From the NCBI RefSeq assembly GCF_001881565.1, contig NZ_MPDJ01000001.1, positions 437,966-501,965 on the forward strand: a DNA stretch of 64,000 nucleotides, given 5' to 3'. A program made the translations under genes and the position numbers. Source of the DNA: Eisenbergiella tayi. GTDB lineage: Bacteria; Bacillota; Clostridia; Lachnospirales; Lachnospiraceae. The notes beneath the pieces were generated by a model that had not been told where the DNA came from, searched no databases, and saw only the letters and a program-made list of their open reading frames with translations. Within the stretch, counting starts at the first letter, position 1; every line of letters starts with the position of its first letter. Shown piece by piece: positions 17,546 to 29,220 of the stretch.

Positions 17546-17832
17546 AAACCTGGAACGATTACAAAAGCCATGTAAAGACAGTTGACCCTGAAAGCAAAGT
17601 TGATATCGAAGAAGCTGAAAATCTTGCCGCCATTGTAGGAGCTATGATTGAACAGCGTAAGGCACTTGGAATCAGCCAGAGGGAACTTGCCGCTATCTGC
17701 GGAATCCCCCAGTCTTCCGTGGCAAGAATTGAATCCTTCAAGACTACACCTAACTTAGATACCCTGTTAAAAATTTTCCAGCCATTAGGGTTAAAACTCA
17801 CAGTATCAGTATCCAAACAAACCGGACGGTAA
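17542..17832 (+). CDS. HigA-type antitoxin (Xre helix-turn-helix)
   Basis: A 96-residue DNA-binding antitoxin. An N-terminal segment (MKTWNDYKSHVKTVDPESK) precedes an Xre-type helix-turn-helix, MIEQRKALGISQRELAAICG to SSVARIESFKTTPNLDTLLK. It overlaps the toxin gene by four bases. The reading frame is intact. With the toxin broken, it may persist as a plain repressor or a protective orphan against related toxins. Confidence 0.88.
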   Translation: MKTWNDYKSHVKTVDPESKVDIEEAENLAAIVGAMIEQRKALGISQRELAAICGIPQSSVARIESFKTTPNLDTLLKIFQPLGLKLTVSVSKQTGR

Positions 17833-17902
17833 TTGCAATTATATAACCAGTCTATTGTCATAATGGAGCAGATTAAAAATTTGTTTCCATGAACGTATAA
17901 AC

Positions 17903-17955
17903 AAAGGATTCCCACCAGCCGGACTAACCCCTCCGGATGGCAGAAATCCTTTTAT
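17903..17955. terminator. Bidirectional terminator
   Basis: AAAGGATT (17903-17910) and CCAGCCGG pair with CCGGATGG and AAATCCTTT (17944-17952) to make an interrupted long stem, with TTATTTCATT after it on the plus strand. It separates the convergent antitoxin and sugar permease genes. Confidence 0.7.
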
Positions 17956-17984
17956 TTCATTATGGAATAAATTATCCCGTTCCG

Positions 17985-18872
17985 TCATTCCTTCACCGAC
18001 CCCAAGGTCAGCCCGGACACGAAAAATCTCTGCATAAAGGGATAAAACACCACAATCGGCAGGGATGCCGCTACAATTTTGGCGGCGTTAAAGGTCTTGA
18101 GGGAGGTCAGCACCTCCAGTTCTTCCGGCGTGAGTGAGGAACTGGACACATCGATATTTTTATTGGTCAGCGTCTGAATATAGGTCTGCAGGGGCATTTT
18201 GCTGGGTGTATTGGTCAGCAGCAGCCCATCAAAGAAGTTGTTCCAGTGGCCGACTATGGAGAATACGGTTACAGTGGCTATCGCGGGCAGAGCCAGAGGC
18301 ACGCAGATGCGCAGCATCATCTGCACAGGGCTTATACCGTCCAGTATGGCCGATTCCTTGATCTCCTTCGGCAGGTTCCGGAAAAAATTCATCAGAAGTA
18401 TCGTATTATAGACCGGAAGGGCGCCGGGAACCACCAGAGCCCATATGCTGTCCATCAGCCCTGTGGCTTTAATCACAAAATACCAGGGCACCAGGCTCGC
18501 GCCGAACAGCATGGCAAAAACCAGAAACCACATATAAACTTTTCTTCCCGGAAAATCTTTTTCTTCCTGGGAAAGGGCGAAGGCCGTAATGACAGTCAAT
18601 ATCAGATTCAGCCCGCCTCCCAGCACGACCCTTTTTACAGAAACCCAAAGCGCCTGCATAAACTTGGCATCGGTCACAAGCACCTTATAGGGCGTTATGG
18701 TAAATTCCACAGGCCACAGATATACCCTTCCCGCCAGCGCCGCCGTCTTACTGCTCAAAGACAAGGCCACCACATGCAGAATGGGAATCAGGCAGCTCAG
18801 TCCGAAAATCAGGAGAAGCAGCACCACAACACTGTCAAAAAGGAAATTGCTCCATGTTTTATATTTTCTCAT
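17985..18872 (-). CDS. Sugar ABC transporter permease, LplC/MalG type
   Basis: A 295-residue inner-membrane permease with about six helices. The EAA loop is ESAILDGISPVQMMLRICVPLALP, shown here as key residues ILDGISP and VPLALP. The ATG at 18872 is preceded by GGAG; the frame is open to 18923. Members of this LplC/YtcP branch import complex or oligomeric sugars without a dedicated ATPase gene nearby, usually sharing an MsmX-like ATPase. It is the last gene of the binding protein-LplB-LplC operon. Confidence 0.88.
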   Translation of the reverse strand: MRKYKTWSNFLFDSVVVLLLLIFGLSCLIPILHVVALSLSSKTAALAGRVYLWPVEFTITPYKVLVTDAKFMQALWVSVKRVVLGGGLNLILTVITAFALSQEEKDFPGRKVYMWFLVFAMLFGASLVPWYFVIKATGLMDSIWALVVPGALPVYNTILLMNFFRNLPKEIKESAILDGISPVQMMLRICVPLALPAIATVTVFSIVGHWNNFFDGLLLTNTPSKMPLQTYIQTLTNKNIDVSSSSLTPEELEVLTSLKTFNAAKIVAASLPIVVFYPFMQRFFVSGLTLGSVKE

Positions 18873-18938
18873 ATTTGCTCCCATCTGCCCGCCACAGGCA
18901 GGCATGTAAATCATGCAATCCAATCAGGGAAATCCCTT

Positions 18939-19892
18939 TCAGAAAATGCGGTAGTTGGCAAACTTCTTTGCCAGGCCGTGGGCAGTTACAATCATGATGA
19001 AGCTGATCACCGATTTCAGCAGGCCTATCGCCGTAGCGAGGGAATACTGGGTGTTGATAAAGCTCATCCGGTATACATAGGTATCTATGATATCGCCGCT
19101 TTTATAAACGATGGGACTGTACAGATTGTAAATCTGATCAAAGCCTGCATTCAGGATATTTGCAATATTCAGCGTCGCCACAAGGACTATCGTCACCCGG
19201 ATTCCCGGAAGGGTCACATGCCATATTTTCTGAAGCCTTCCCGCCCCGTCCACATTGGCCGCCTCATACAGCTCCGGATTGATTCCCATCAGCGCTGCAA
19301 TAAAAATAATGGCCCCATATCCGAATTCCTTCCATACATCCGTACTGATAATCACTCCCTGGAAAATCTTATTGGAACCCAGAAACATGAGCGGTTCCTT
19401 AATCAGCCCGCTGCTCATCATGAGCTGGTTGGCAATCCCGTTGGTATCCAGCAGATTCCTGAAAATGGTAGCCAGGATAACCCAGGAAAGGAAATGGGGA
19501 AGAAAACAGATTGTCTGTATGGTTTTCTTGAACTTTATATGATTGATTTCATTGAGCAGGATCGCAAACAGGATGGAGAACACCATGGTGAACACCAGCT
19601 TTCCCACTGCAATAACAAAGGAATTTCTGAAAATCCTGGCCGTGTCCGGCAGCATCAGCATATGTCTGAAATTATCCAGACCCACCCACCGGGACTTGAA
19701 GAAGCCCAGTATGGGCTGAAAATTCTGGAATGCCATGATATTTCCGAAAAAAGGGATAATTGTATAAATAAACAGCACCAGAAAGCCCGGAAGCATCAAC
19801 AGATGATATTGGTAGGTTTGTCTGAACGTAACCTTCCGGCCGGCCTGCACTTTTTTCACATTTTGTTTTTTTCCCAGCATCTGCTTTTTCAC
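18939..19892 (-). CDS. Sugar ABC transporter permease, LplB/MalF type
   Basis: A 317-residue inner-membrane permease. Features include YHLLMLPGFLVLFIYTIIPF for the first helix and the EAA loop ELYEAANVDGAGRLQKIWHV. It is the partner of the LplC-type permease 66 bp downstream. It is preceded by a hairpin that separates it from the binding protein gene. Confidence 0.9.
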   Translation of the reverse strand: MKKQMLGKKQNVKKVQAGRKVTFRQTYQYHLLMLPGFLVLFIYTIIPFFGNIMAFQNFQPILGFFKSRWVGLDNFRHMLMLPDTARIFRNSFVIAVGKLVFTMVFSILFAILLNEINHIKFKKTIQTICFLPHFLSWVILATIFRNLLDTNGIANQLMMSSGLIKEPLMFLGSNKIFQGVIISTDVWKEFGYGAIIFIAALMGINPELYEAANVDGAGRLQKIWHVTLPGIRVTIVLVATLNIANILNAGFDQIYNLYSPIVYKSGDIIDTYVYRMSFINTQYSLATAIGLLKSVISFIMIVTAHGLAKKFANYRIF

Positions 19893-19904
19893 CTCTTCTT
19901 TTCA

Positions 19905-19945
19905 TAAAAACCGGACTGTCCGGTATTCCCGGAAGCCCGGTTTAT
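19905..19945 (-). terminator. Partial terminator between binding protein and permease genes
   Basis: On the minus strand TAAACCGG...CCGGTTTTTA forms a stem with a T-rich 3' side, 22-62 bp after the binding protein stop. This would lower permease expression relative to the binding protein. Confidence 0.55.
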
Positions 19946-19966
19946 GTCAGCCGCGCACTATCGGCT

Positions 19967-21679
19967 TTATTTTGCCTTTACCATTTCGTTCATTTCCCCG
20001 GTAATGGTATCTCCTCCCAGGGCCTTCCACTGGCTTACAAAGCTGTCAAATTCATCTATGGAAACGTCTCCTGTCAGCACCTGAAGGAAGAACTCATCCT
20101 CCTGGGTTTCCAGCGTCGCCCACAAAGATTCCATTGACGGGGATTCCGCATAGGTTGCGGCATATACCTGATTGAGGTCTGCAGCCTGGCTCTGTACGAC
20201 CCATGCGCCGGTAGCCCAGCCCCATGCATTTGCCGTGGATATATTCGTTTCCACCGCCTTACGGAAGCCGTCCTTCTGAACGGTTGTATAGCCGTTGTAC
20301 CAGGTCTTTCCGTCACCGTTCAGATCGTCATAAGCCACCTTGCCGTCGATACAGTCCATAACGGCCTGGATTTGTTTTTCCTTCGCATCATAATCACAAT
20401 GAAGAACATTGATAGGATAATAATGCCAGGAGAACGGGGAGTCCATACCATTGGGGCGGACACCTTCCGCCTGGGACTGATCCAGATCATACTGATAATT
20501 CACTGTCTTAACAATCGCTTCCTTTATTTCATCGGAGCATCCTTTTTTCACTACGATATAAGTGCTTGTGGGACTCTTCATCGGAACATTGAGCTTGCCG
20601 TCATCGCCCCGCGGAGCCAGATAAGCATTCCATTTCACAGAATCGTCCGCACCTTCCAGCATGGATACAACCGGCCACTGATAGGACCACCATGCGCCAA
20701 AGAAAATACCGGCCTGCCCGTTGCTGACCATTTCCGTACACTGATCGCCGTCACGCACTGCAAAGGAAGGATCAATGATGCCGTCCTGCACAAGCTTTCT
20801 GATTTCCGTCAGCGCGTGCTTCGTCTCCTCAGTCACGGAACCGTAAACCACGCTGCCGTCATCCTGCTGCAGCCACATTTTGGGATATGCGCCGAACATG
20901 GTAAAGAGCCCGTTCATATGCCATGCGCCGCCACCCTTCTGCACGATATCCTTATCAATGGCAATCCCGTTTGAAACGTTCCCGCCCGGATTCTTTTCCA
21001 TAAAGGTTTTAGCAATCGTTACGATATCATCCAATGTCTTCGGCTCTTCCAGCCCCAGTTCTTCCAGCCAGTCGCCTCTGACAAAAACAAGGGGAACCGC
21101 ATCCATACCGGGCTGGATATCAGGAATAGCCATCAGCCTGCCGTCGAAGGTTGCAAGCCCTTCTGAAATGCCGTTGGTGGAATCAAAGCATTTCGCCAGT
21201 CCTTCCGAACGGTATGTATAAAAGGCATCCGTCATATCCTCCACAGCCCCGGCATTGACCAGCTGTACCAGCTGTGTGTAGGAAACATTCATCACATCAG
21301 GCATATCTCCGGATGCAATGGCCATGGCAACCTTGGTGTTGTAAGAAGAATCGTCCACGCTGAAATCATACACATATTCCACATTCAGCTTATCCTGCAG
21401 ATATTTCACTATATAGTTATTTTGGGAATCCTCACCATCCTCATAAGAAACATTGGCGGATTCCGCCCTGCCCACATGGATGACCGTCTTTTCATCGCTC
21501 ACCGGCCCATAAGGATCCACATTTTCTTCCAGAACCTCTGCGTTATCAGCCGCAGCCTGTGTCTGCGCGGGACTGCTATCGGCGGTTGCGGTTGTTTCCG
21601 CTTTACCCTGACAGCCTGCAAGGCAGCTTCCAATAAGCGTTAAAGCCAGCAGGACGGATATTACTTTTCTTTTTTTCAT
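19967..21679 (-). CDS. Sugar-binding lipoprotein, LplA/YtcQ type
   Basis: A 570-residue extracellular solute-binding protein (family 1-like, the large LplA type). The signal peptide MKKRKVISVLLALTLIGSC ends at a lipobox LAGC, followed by an Ala/Thr-rich linker. The start at 21679 has GGGAGG ten bases upstream. It is the first gene of the transporter operon and is divergent from the YesN/YesM pair at 21934, which probably induces it. The carbohydrate bound is not known; this class often takes up plant polysaccharide fragments. Confidence 0.88.
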   Translation of the reverse strand: MKKRKVISVLLALTLIGSCLAGCQGKAETTATADSSPAQTQAAADNAEVLEENVDPYGPVSDEKTVIHVGRAESANVSYEDGEDSQNNYIVKYLQDKLNVEYVYDFSVDDSSYNTKVAMAIASGDMPDVMNVSYTQLVQLVNAGAVEDMTDAFYTYRSEGLAKCFDSTNGISEGLATFDGRLMAIPDIQPGMDAVPLVFVRGDWLEELGLEEPKTLDDIVTIAKTFMEKNPGGNVSNGIAIDKDIVQKGGGAWHMNGLFTMFGAYPKMWLQQDDGSVVYGSVTEETKHALTEIRKLVQDGIIDPSFAVRDGDQCTEMVSNGQAGIFFGAWWSYQWPVVSMLEGADDSVKWNAYLAPRGDDGKLNVPMKSPTSTYIVVKKGCSDEIKEAIVKTVNYQYDLDQSQAEGVRPNGMDSPFSWHYYPINVLHCDYDAKEKQIQAVMDCIDGKVAYDDLNGDGKTWYNGYTTVQKDGFRKAVETNISTANAWGWATGAWVVQSQAADLNQVYAATYAESPSMESLWATLETQEDEFFLQVLTGDVSIDEFDSFVSQWKALGGDTITGEMNEMVKAK

Positions 21680-21731
21680 ATCTTGGTAACCTCCCTGTAT
21701 ACCCAATATTTTTTCTATAGATTTTAGCGTT

Positions 21732-21741
21732 ACGGCGCCGT
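21732..21741. promoter_or_regulatory. Palindrome in the leader of the binding protein gene
   Basis: ACGGCGCCGT, a perfect 10-bp palindrome flanked by GTT and TAAC, 53 bp upstream of the ATG in the divergent region. It could be an operator; no family assignment. Confidence 0.3.
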
Positions 21742-21933
21742 TAACAGCTGAATGAATCTATATTTTTATCATACAGGCCGCCATTTTTCATGTAAATAAA
21801 AGGATATTATCATTCATATCAGAAAATTACCGACTTCCTTCCGTCCTCTTTTTCACCCGGAAAAATATGGTAGAATAAATACAGCGCCGGTTATAATGAA
21901 GGCTATAAAAAAAGTAGGTAAAAGGAGTTTCCC

Positions 21934-23442
21934 ATGTATGAAATACTGATTGTTGATGATTCTGTTCTGGACATTGACTGTATTCTTTTTCTGATTGACA
22001 AATATAAACTTCCCCTCCATGCCACCACGGCAGTCAATGGCCAGGAGGCGCTCCGGCAGCTGCAGGCCGGGGAGAGACATTTTGATATTCTTTTTACGGA
22101 TATCAAAATGCCGCTCATGGACGGGCTGGAGCTTTCCCGGGAAACACGCAGGCTTTCCCCTGACACCAGAATCATCATTTTCAGCGGCTATAATGACTTT
22201 GAATATGCCAAAACCGCTATCACAATCGGCGTGCAGGATTATCTGATGAAACCAATTGTGCCTGCTGACTTTGCGGCCACCGTAAGCAGGCTCATCTCCG
22301 CGATCGAAGAAGACGGCAGACTGGCGGAACAGATGCAGAAGCGGACCCGGCTGCTGAAAAGCCACCGGCTTCTGCTCTCTGTGAATAATTGTCTGTCTAA
22401 GGAGGAAATGGATGCCATATCCGACGAATACAGCCATCTGATGATGCTGGAATGCGAAGAAGAATTTTTCAGCCAGGAGGCGCTGGATTTTCAGGAAAAG
22501 CTGGAAGAACTGCTGCCATTCACCTTTGACTACCTGAATCTCTATCCCACACGCAGCCTTATCTTCATACGGCAGGATAACGAAGCCCGTTTTAAAAAAG
22601 AATCCTATCTTCTGTCCGCCGCGCAGACCATCAGCCTGTCTGCCGGAGAGGAATACGGAAAGAAATGCTATATCACTTTCGGAAGCCTTCAGGGACGTGC
22701 TTCCATCAGCCAGGTTTACCAGCGTCTGGAGAAAAAAATAGAGACTCGTTTTTTCTTTCCGGAACGCACCTGCCTGCTGCCGGATAATTCCATGCAGTCT
22801 CAGAGCGTATCAGGCCACATCTCCATGGATATGATTACCGATGACCTGAAACTGAAGGATTACGGCTCCCTGAAACAGCATATGGAAGAAATTTTTGACT
22901 CCCTGAAAGATGAAAAGACCCATTCCCTGATCTATGTCAAATATTGTTTTACAGAACTGATGAAAGAGCTGACCGCATCTCTGCCTCCCTCAGCCCGGCC
23001 GGATCTGGTCAGCCTGGCGGAACAGATCTATACCGCCTCCAACATCACACAGCTCATTGATATGGCCCGGGCTCTTATGGAACAGCTGACCTCCGTTTCG
23101 GAAGCGTCGGATAAAGACAACCTGAAAATTGAAAAAATAAAGCAGTATATTTACCAAAACTATGCGAGTCCCCTCACCCTGGACGATATCGCCGCAGCCT
23201 TTTACATAAGCCCTAATTACCTCTGTTCCGTTTTTAAGAAGGAAACGGGATGTAATCTCATCAAATTCATTAATGATTACCGGCTGCAGCGGGCCAGACA
23301 GCTGCTGCTCACTACGGAAATGAAGGTCCATATGATTGCGGAAACAGTGGGGTTTAAAAACACCTCCTATTTTTGTCAGCGTTTCCGGGATTATTACGGG
23401 GAAAGCCCGGAAAGCTGCCGCCAAAAGGAGACACGTATATGA
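21934..23442 (+). CDS. YesN-type response regulator, AraC output
   Basis: A 502-residue response regulator. The receiver domain (MYEILIVDDSVLDIDCIL) has the acidic pair DD, the phosphoacceptor Asp in LFTDIKMPLMDG and the Lys of YLMKPIVP. A variable middle region precedes the C-terminal double helix-turn-helix AraC domain (LTLDDIAAAFYISPNYLCSV, then ARQLLLTTEMKVHMIAETVG). It is followed with a four-base overlap by its sensor kinase and is divergent from the sugar transporter it likely activates. Confidence 0.9.
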   Translation: MYEILIVDDSVLDIDCILFLIDKYKLPLHATTAVNGQEALRQLQAGERHFDILFTDIKMPLMDGLELSRETRRLSPDTRIIIFSGYNDFEYAKTAITIGVQDYLMKPIVPADFAATVSRLISAIEEDGRLAEQMQKRTRLLKSHRLLLSVNNCLSKEEMDAISDEYSHLMMLECEEEFFSQEALDFQEKLEELLPFTFDYLNLYPTRSLIFIRQDNEARFKKESYLLSAAQTISLSAGEEYGKKCYITFGSLQGRASISQVYQRLEKKIETRFFFPERTCLLPDNSMQSQSVSGHISMDMITDDLKLKDYGSLKQHMEEIFDSLKDEKTHSLIYVKYCFTELMKELTASLPPSARPDLVSLAEQIYTASNITQLIDMARALMEQLTSVSEASDKDNLKIEKIKQYIYQNYASPLTLDDIAAAFYISPNYLCSVFKKETGCNLIKFINDYRLQRARQLLLTTEMKVHMIAETVGFKNTSYFCQRFRDYYGESPESCRQKETRI

Positions 23443-25157
23443 ATAAGCTCTCTTCCCTGAAAAAATATGTGATCAACATGAAAATACGCAGGAAAGTCCT
23501 CCTGATTTTTCTTCTGGTGGGAGTCCTGCCTTTTCTCTGCTATATTATTTTTTCCAACCGCTATACGAACCAAATCATGCTGGAAAGGGAAACCAGCCTG
23601 ACCGAAAGCGCTCTCCAGCAGGCCGTGCAGTCTGTGGAAAACAAGCTGGAAACCTATAACAATCTGTCAAATTATATGTTCAACAATACCTCCATCCTCC
23701 AGGCACTGAATACGGAATACAGCAAGGACTATTTCCGTATGTACAAGGCTTACCAGGATACCATAGAGCCTTTGTTCCAGACCTATTACGCACTGCATCC
23801 GGGGCTGGAGAACATCACCATTTATTCCTCCTGTGATCTTCACCCCTACAACGGTTATGTGGTATCTCTGGACAAGCTGAAGGAGAAGGAATATTACCCG
23901 GCTGTGCGCAACAATTATATCCCTGTCTGGATCGTATATGAGGAAGAGGACAGCCAACATTTATATTCCATCCGCCAGATAGGGGATACCGGACGCTACA
24001 AAAGTGTGAACTATCTTTCCCTGAAGCTGGACTATGATGACCTGTTCGCGCCCCTGCTGAGCGTTTCGGAGGACGATTATGCCATCCTTGTATCGGATGA
24101 AAACGGCGGAGAGATTTTTTCTGCGGGAGCGTCTTCCGATAACTCCACGGATAATCCACGGTGTATCCAGCTCACCTCCAGGCTTTCTGCCACAGGCTGG
24201 ACTGTAACCTATTCCAAAAGCTACCGGGTGCTGCTGGAATATGTGAATGGAATCACCCGCCGGATCTATGCCTTCGGCTGGATAATCCTGCTCTTTCTGG
24301 GAGCCATGGTCCTCATTCTCTCCGCCTCCATCATATCGCCGATAGAGAGCCTTACCACAAAGATACGCGAGGTAAGGGACGCCGGTTTCCAGACCTTTTC
24401 CATCCAGCTGGATAACGAAAGGAAGGATGAGATCGGAATCCTGTTTGAGAATTTTTCCCGAATGATGGAAGAAATCCACCATTATATCCAGGTGAACCTG
24501 AAAAATGAACTGGAGAAAAAGACGTACCAGCAGAAAATCCTGTACGCACAGATCAATCCTCATTTTCTCTATAATTCCCTGTCGCTGATCAACAGCAAGG
24601 CCATAATCTCCGGCCAGGATGAAATCAGCAATATGGTTCTTCTGCTGTCCACCTTTTACCGGACCGCGCTGAACAAGGGAAAGGATATGACCACCCTGGA
24701 AAATGAACTCCTGAATATCCAGTCCTATGTACAGATACAGCTTCTGTCCTACAGCGAACCCATTCAGGTTTCCTATGACATCGACTATTCCCTGCCGGGA
24801 ATGCCTTTCCCTAATTTTATTCTCCAGCCTCTTGTGGAAAATGCACTGGATCATGGACTGAAAAACAGTTCCCGGCCGGATAAAAGCCTGCATCTTTCCG
24901 CAGACAGGGATAAGGGCTGTCTGGACGGCGATGAAAAGGAATATATCGTCATCCGTATCCGGGATAACGGTGTGGGGATGGAAGAAGAAACCGTGCGGCT
25001 TCTGTTTGAAGTACAGACAAGCGGGTATGGTATGAAAAATGTGAATGACAGACTGCGTCTGCTCTATGGATCGGATTACTCCCTGGTGATTCGGAGCACG
25101 CCGGGGGAAGGGACACTCGCGGTACTCATGGTGCCGGTTTCGGGGGCGATGGACTAA
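23439..25157 (+). CDS. YesM-type sensor histidine kinase
   Basis: A 572-residue membrane kinase. A first helix (VLLIFLLVGVLPFLCYIIF) and a second (IYAFGWIILLFLGAMVLILS) bracket an extracellular sensing domain of about 230 residues; then come a HAMP linker, the His_kinase region with the phosphorylated His in NPHFLYNSLSLINS, and the ATPase domain with RIRDNGVGMEEETV and GYGMKNVNDRLRLLYG. The start is ATG 23439, overlapping the regulator stop (ATGA). It probably senses an extracellular sugar bound by the neighbouring lipoprotein. Confidence 0.9.
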   Translation: MNKLSSLKKYVINMKIRRKVLLIFLLVGVLPFLCYIIFSNRYTNQIMLERETSLTESALQQAVQSVENKLETYNNLSNYMFNNTSILQALNTEYSKDYFRMYKAYQDTIEPLFQTYYALHPGLENITIYSSCDLHPYNGYVVSLDKLKEKEYYPAVRNNYIPVWIVYEEEDSQHLYSIRQIGDTGRYKSVNYLSLKLDYDDLFAPLLSVSEDDYAILVSDENGGEIFSAGASSDNSTDNPRCIQLTSRLSATGWTVTYSKSYRVLLEYVNGITRRIYAFGWIILLFLGAMVLILSASIISPIESLTTKIREVRDAGFQTFSIQLDNERKDEIGILFENFSRMMEEIHHYIQVNLKNELEKKTYQQKILYAQINPHFLYNSLSLINSKAIISGQDEISNMVLLLSTFYRTALNKGKDMTTLENELLNIQSYVQIQLLSYSEPIQVSYDIDYSLPGMPFPNFILQPLVENALDHGLKNSSRPDKSLHLSADRDKGCLDGDEKEYIVIRIRDNGVGMEEETVRLLFEVQTSGYGMKNVNDRLRLLYGSDYSLVIRSTPGEGTLAVLMVPVSGAMD

Positions 25158-25193
25158 TAAAAATACATTTCATATATGGTATGAAATCAAAAC

Positions 25194-25236
25194 GAAAAGG
25201 AGTCTTCGTTGTAATAACGCAAAGACTCCTTTTTTA
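25194..25236. terminator. Bidirectional rho-independent terminator
   Basis: AAAAGGAGTCTT (25195-25206) pairs with AAGACTCCTTTT (25222-25233), extended by CGTT/AACG in the loop, and is followed by a T-run on the plus strand and an A/T-rich tail on the minus strand. It serves the convergent kinase and GH51 genes. Confidence 0.9.
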
Positions 25237-25276
25237 TCCTCCCTGACAGGCCATACCTGAGACGTAATCCCTCTTT

Positions 25277-27977
<2,701 letters not shown>

Positions 27978-28094
27978 ATCTTCTCCTTTGTCCCAGTGCA
28001 GCATTGTATTCCTGTGATATTCATGCAATGCTGTACCAGCTGCTCCGTACTACCTTACGCCGGCATAGCCGGTCTTGCGTTCCGGATTGGTTTT

Positions 28095-28122
28095 AGTTTA
28101 TCACAGAATGAAAATAAGTCAA
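28095..28122 (-). promoter_or_regulatory. Predicted lacI promoter
   Basis: On the minus strand TTGACT (28122-28117) and TAAACT (28100-28095) with a 16-bp spacer, about 118 bp before the lacI start. The match is moderate. Confidence 0.45.
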
Positions 28123-28182
28123 TTCCGTAATACCCACTATTTTTTATTTGTATTTTTTGTGCAACTTGTCGTTACATTATCG

Positions 28183-28211
28183 TTGACATAAACTTATTTT
28201 TAGACTATACT
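28183..28211 (+). promoter_or_regulatory. Strong sigma-A promoter of the glycyl radical operon
   Basis: TTGACA (28183-28188), exactly 17 bp, then TATACT (28206-28211): near-consensus. The LacI-type operator begins 13 bp after the -10 box, so a bound repressor would block initiation or early elongation. Confidence 0.8.
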
Positions 28212-28224
28212 TCAATTATCGATA

Positions 28225-28239
28225 ATGTTAACGTTAATG
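28225..28239 (+). promoter_or_regulatory. LacI-type operator before the glycyl radical operon
   Basis: ATGTTAACGTTAATG, identical to the site before the GH51 gene, with the palindromic core TTAACGTTAA (28228-28237). Placed just downstream of the promoter, the usual position for a repressor site. Confidence 0.75.
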
Positions 28240-28296
28240 CATGGTGGGATTTGAATTTAATCAGAACACACGCATAACAGAAGAAAAGAGAAGCTT

Positions 28297-29220
28297 ATGG
28301 AAAAAGGAACCATTTTCGACATAAAAGAATTTGCCGTCCATGACGGGCCGGGGGTACGTCAGACCGTATTCCTGAAGGGCTGCCCCCTGCGCTGCCAATG
28401 GTGCCATAATCCGGAGGGCCTTGAAGCCCGCCCTCAGCTCATGTTCAGCCGCAGCTCCTGCATCCGGTGCGGGAAATGTATGGAAGTCTGCCCGTTCGGA
28501 GCAGCAGCCGGACAGAAAACATCCGGAAGCCCGGATGAAACCGGTATGGAAGAAACCGGTGCTTTTTTTCCCGGCTCCGCCTGTACCGCCTGCGGGGCCT
28601 GTGTTTCGGTCTGTCCCATGGGACTGAGGCAGATCAGCGGTAAGGTCATGACTTCCGTGCAGCTGGCGGATGCCATACGGGAAAACAGCGATTATTATGC
28701 CGCTCTGGGCGGAGGAGTCACCTTCTCCGGAGGCGATCCTCTGATGCAGGGAGCCTTCCTGCTGGAGGTGCTTGAGCAGATCTCTGATTTACATACAGCC
28801 ATCGAAACCTCCGCTTATGCCTCACCGCAGCTGTTTAGCCGGATTGCAGAACGCCTTTCCTTTATCATGACGGATGTCAAGCTCATGGATCCCGGACTCC
28901 ATAAGCATTATACCGGAGTTGACAACACCGTAATTCTGGAAAACCTGCGCAGTCTGTGCCGGGGCAGCAAGCCTTTTGTCGTGCGTATTCCGCTGATTCC
29001 TGGCGTGAATGATACCCGGGAAAACCTGGAAGCCACAGCCGCTTTCCTGGCCGGTTCCGATTCCCTGCTGCGGGTGGAGATCCTGCCTTACCACAAAACC
29101 GCCGGCGCCAAGTACAGTATGCTGGGTATGGAATACCATCCGGGCTTTGATGTGGAGGCGCCTCTTCGGATGCCTCAGTCTGTCTTTGAAAAATATAAGA
29201 TAAGGAGTGAAATATTATGA
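28297..29220 (+). CDS. Glycyl radical enzyme activating protein (radical SAM)
   Basis: A 307-residue activase that installs the glycyl radical on its partner enzyme. The radical SAM cluster motif is C-x3-C-x2-C at Cys29, Cys33 and Cys36 (GCPLRCQWCHNPE). An inserted double ferredoxin domain follows, with Cys55/58/61/65 (CIRCGKCMEVCP) and Cys96/99/102/106 (CTACGACVSVCP), as in activases of dehydratase- and lyase-type glycyl radical enzymes rather than classical PflA. It is the first gene of the operon, and its stop overlaps the start of the partner enzyme by four bases. Confidence 0.93.
   Translation: MEKGTIFDIKEFAVHDGPGVRQTVFLKGCPLRCQWCHNPEGLEARPQLMFSRSSCIRCGKCMEVCPFGAAAGQKTSGSPDETGMEETGAFFPGSACTACGACVSVCPMGLRQISGKVMTSVQLADAIRENSDYYAALGGGVTFSGGDPLMQGAFLLEVLEQISDLHTAIETSAYASPQLFSRIAERLSFIMTDVKLMDPGLHKHYTGVDNTVILENLRSLCRGSKPFVVRIPLIPGVNDTRENLEATAAFLAGSDSLLRVEILPYHKTAGAKYSMLGMEYHPGFDVEAPLRMPQSVFEKYKIRSEIL

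Noticed and set aside
17193..17585. 130-codon plus-strand frame overlapping the toxin gene
   Set aside because: Out of frame with the HigB homology and without a ribosome site; the interrupted frame from 17174 explains the region.
18246..19907. Plus-strand open frame of 553 codons opposite the sugar permeases
   Set aside because: Composition (His/Gln/Arg-rich) and lack of motifs mark it as antisense to the two permease genes.
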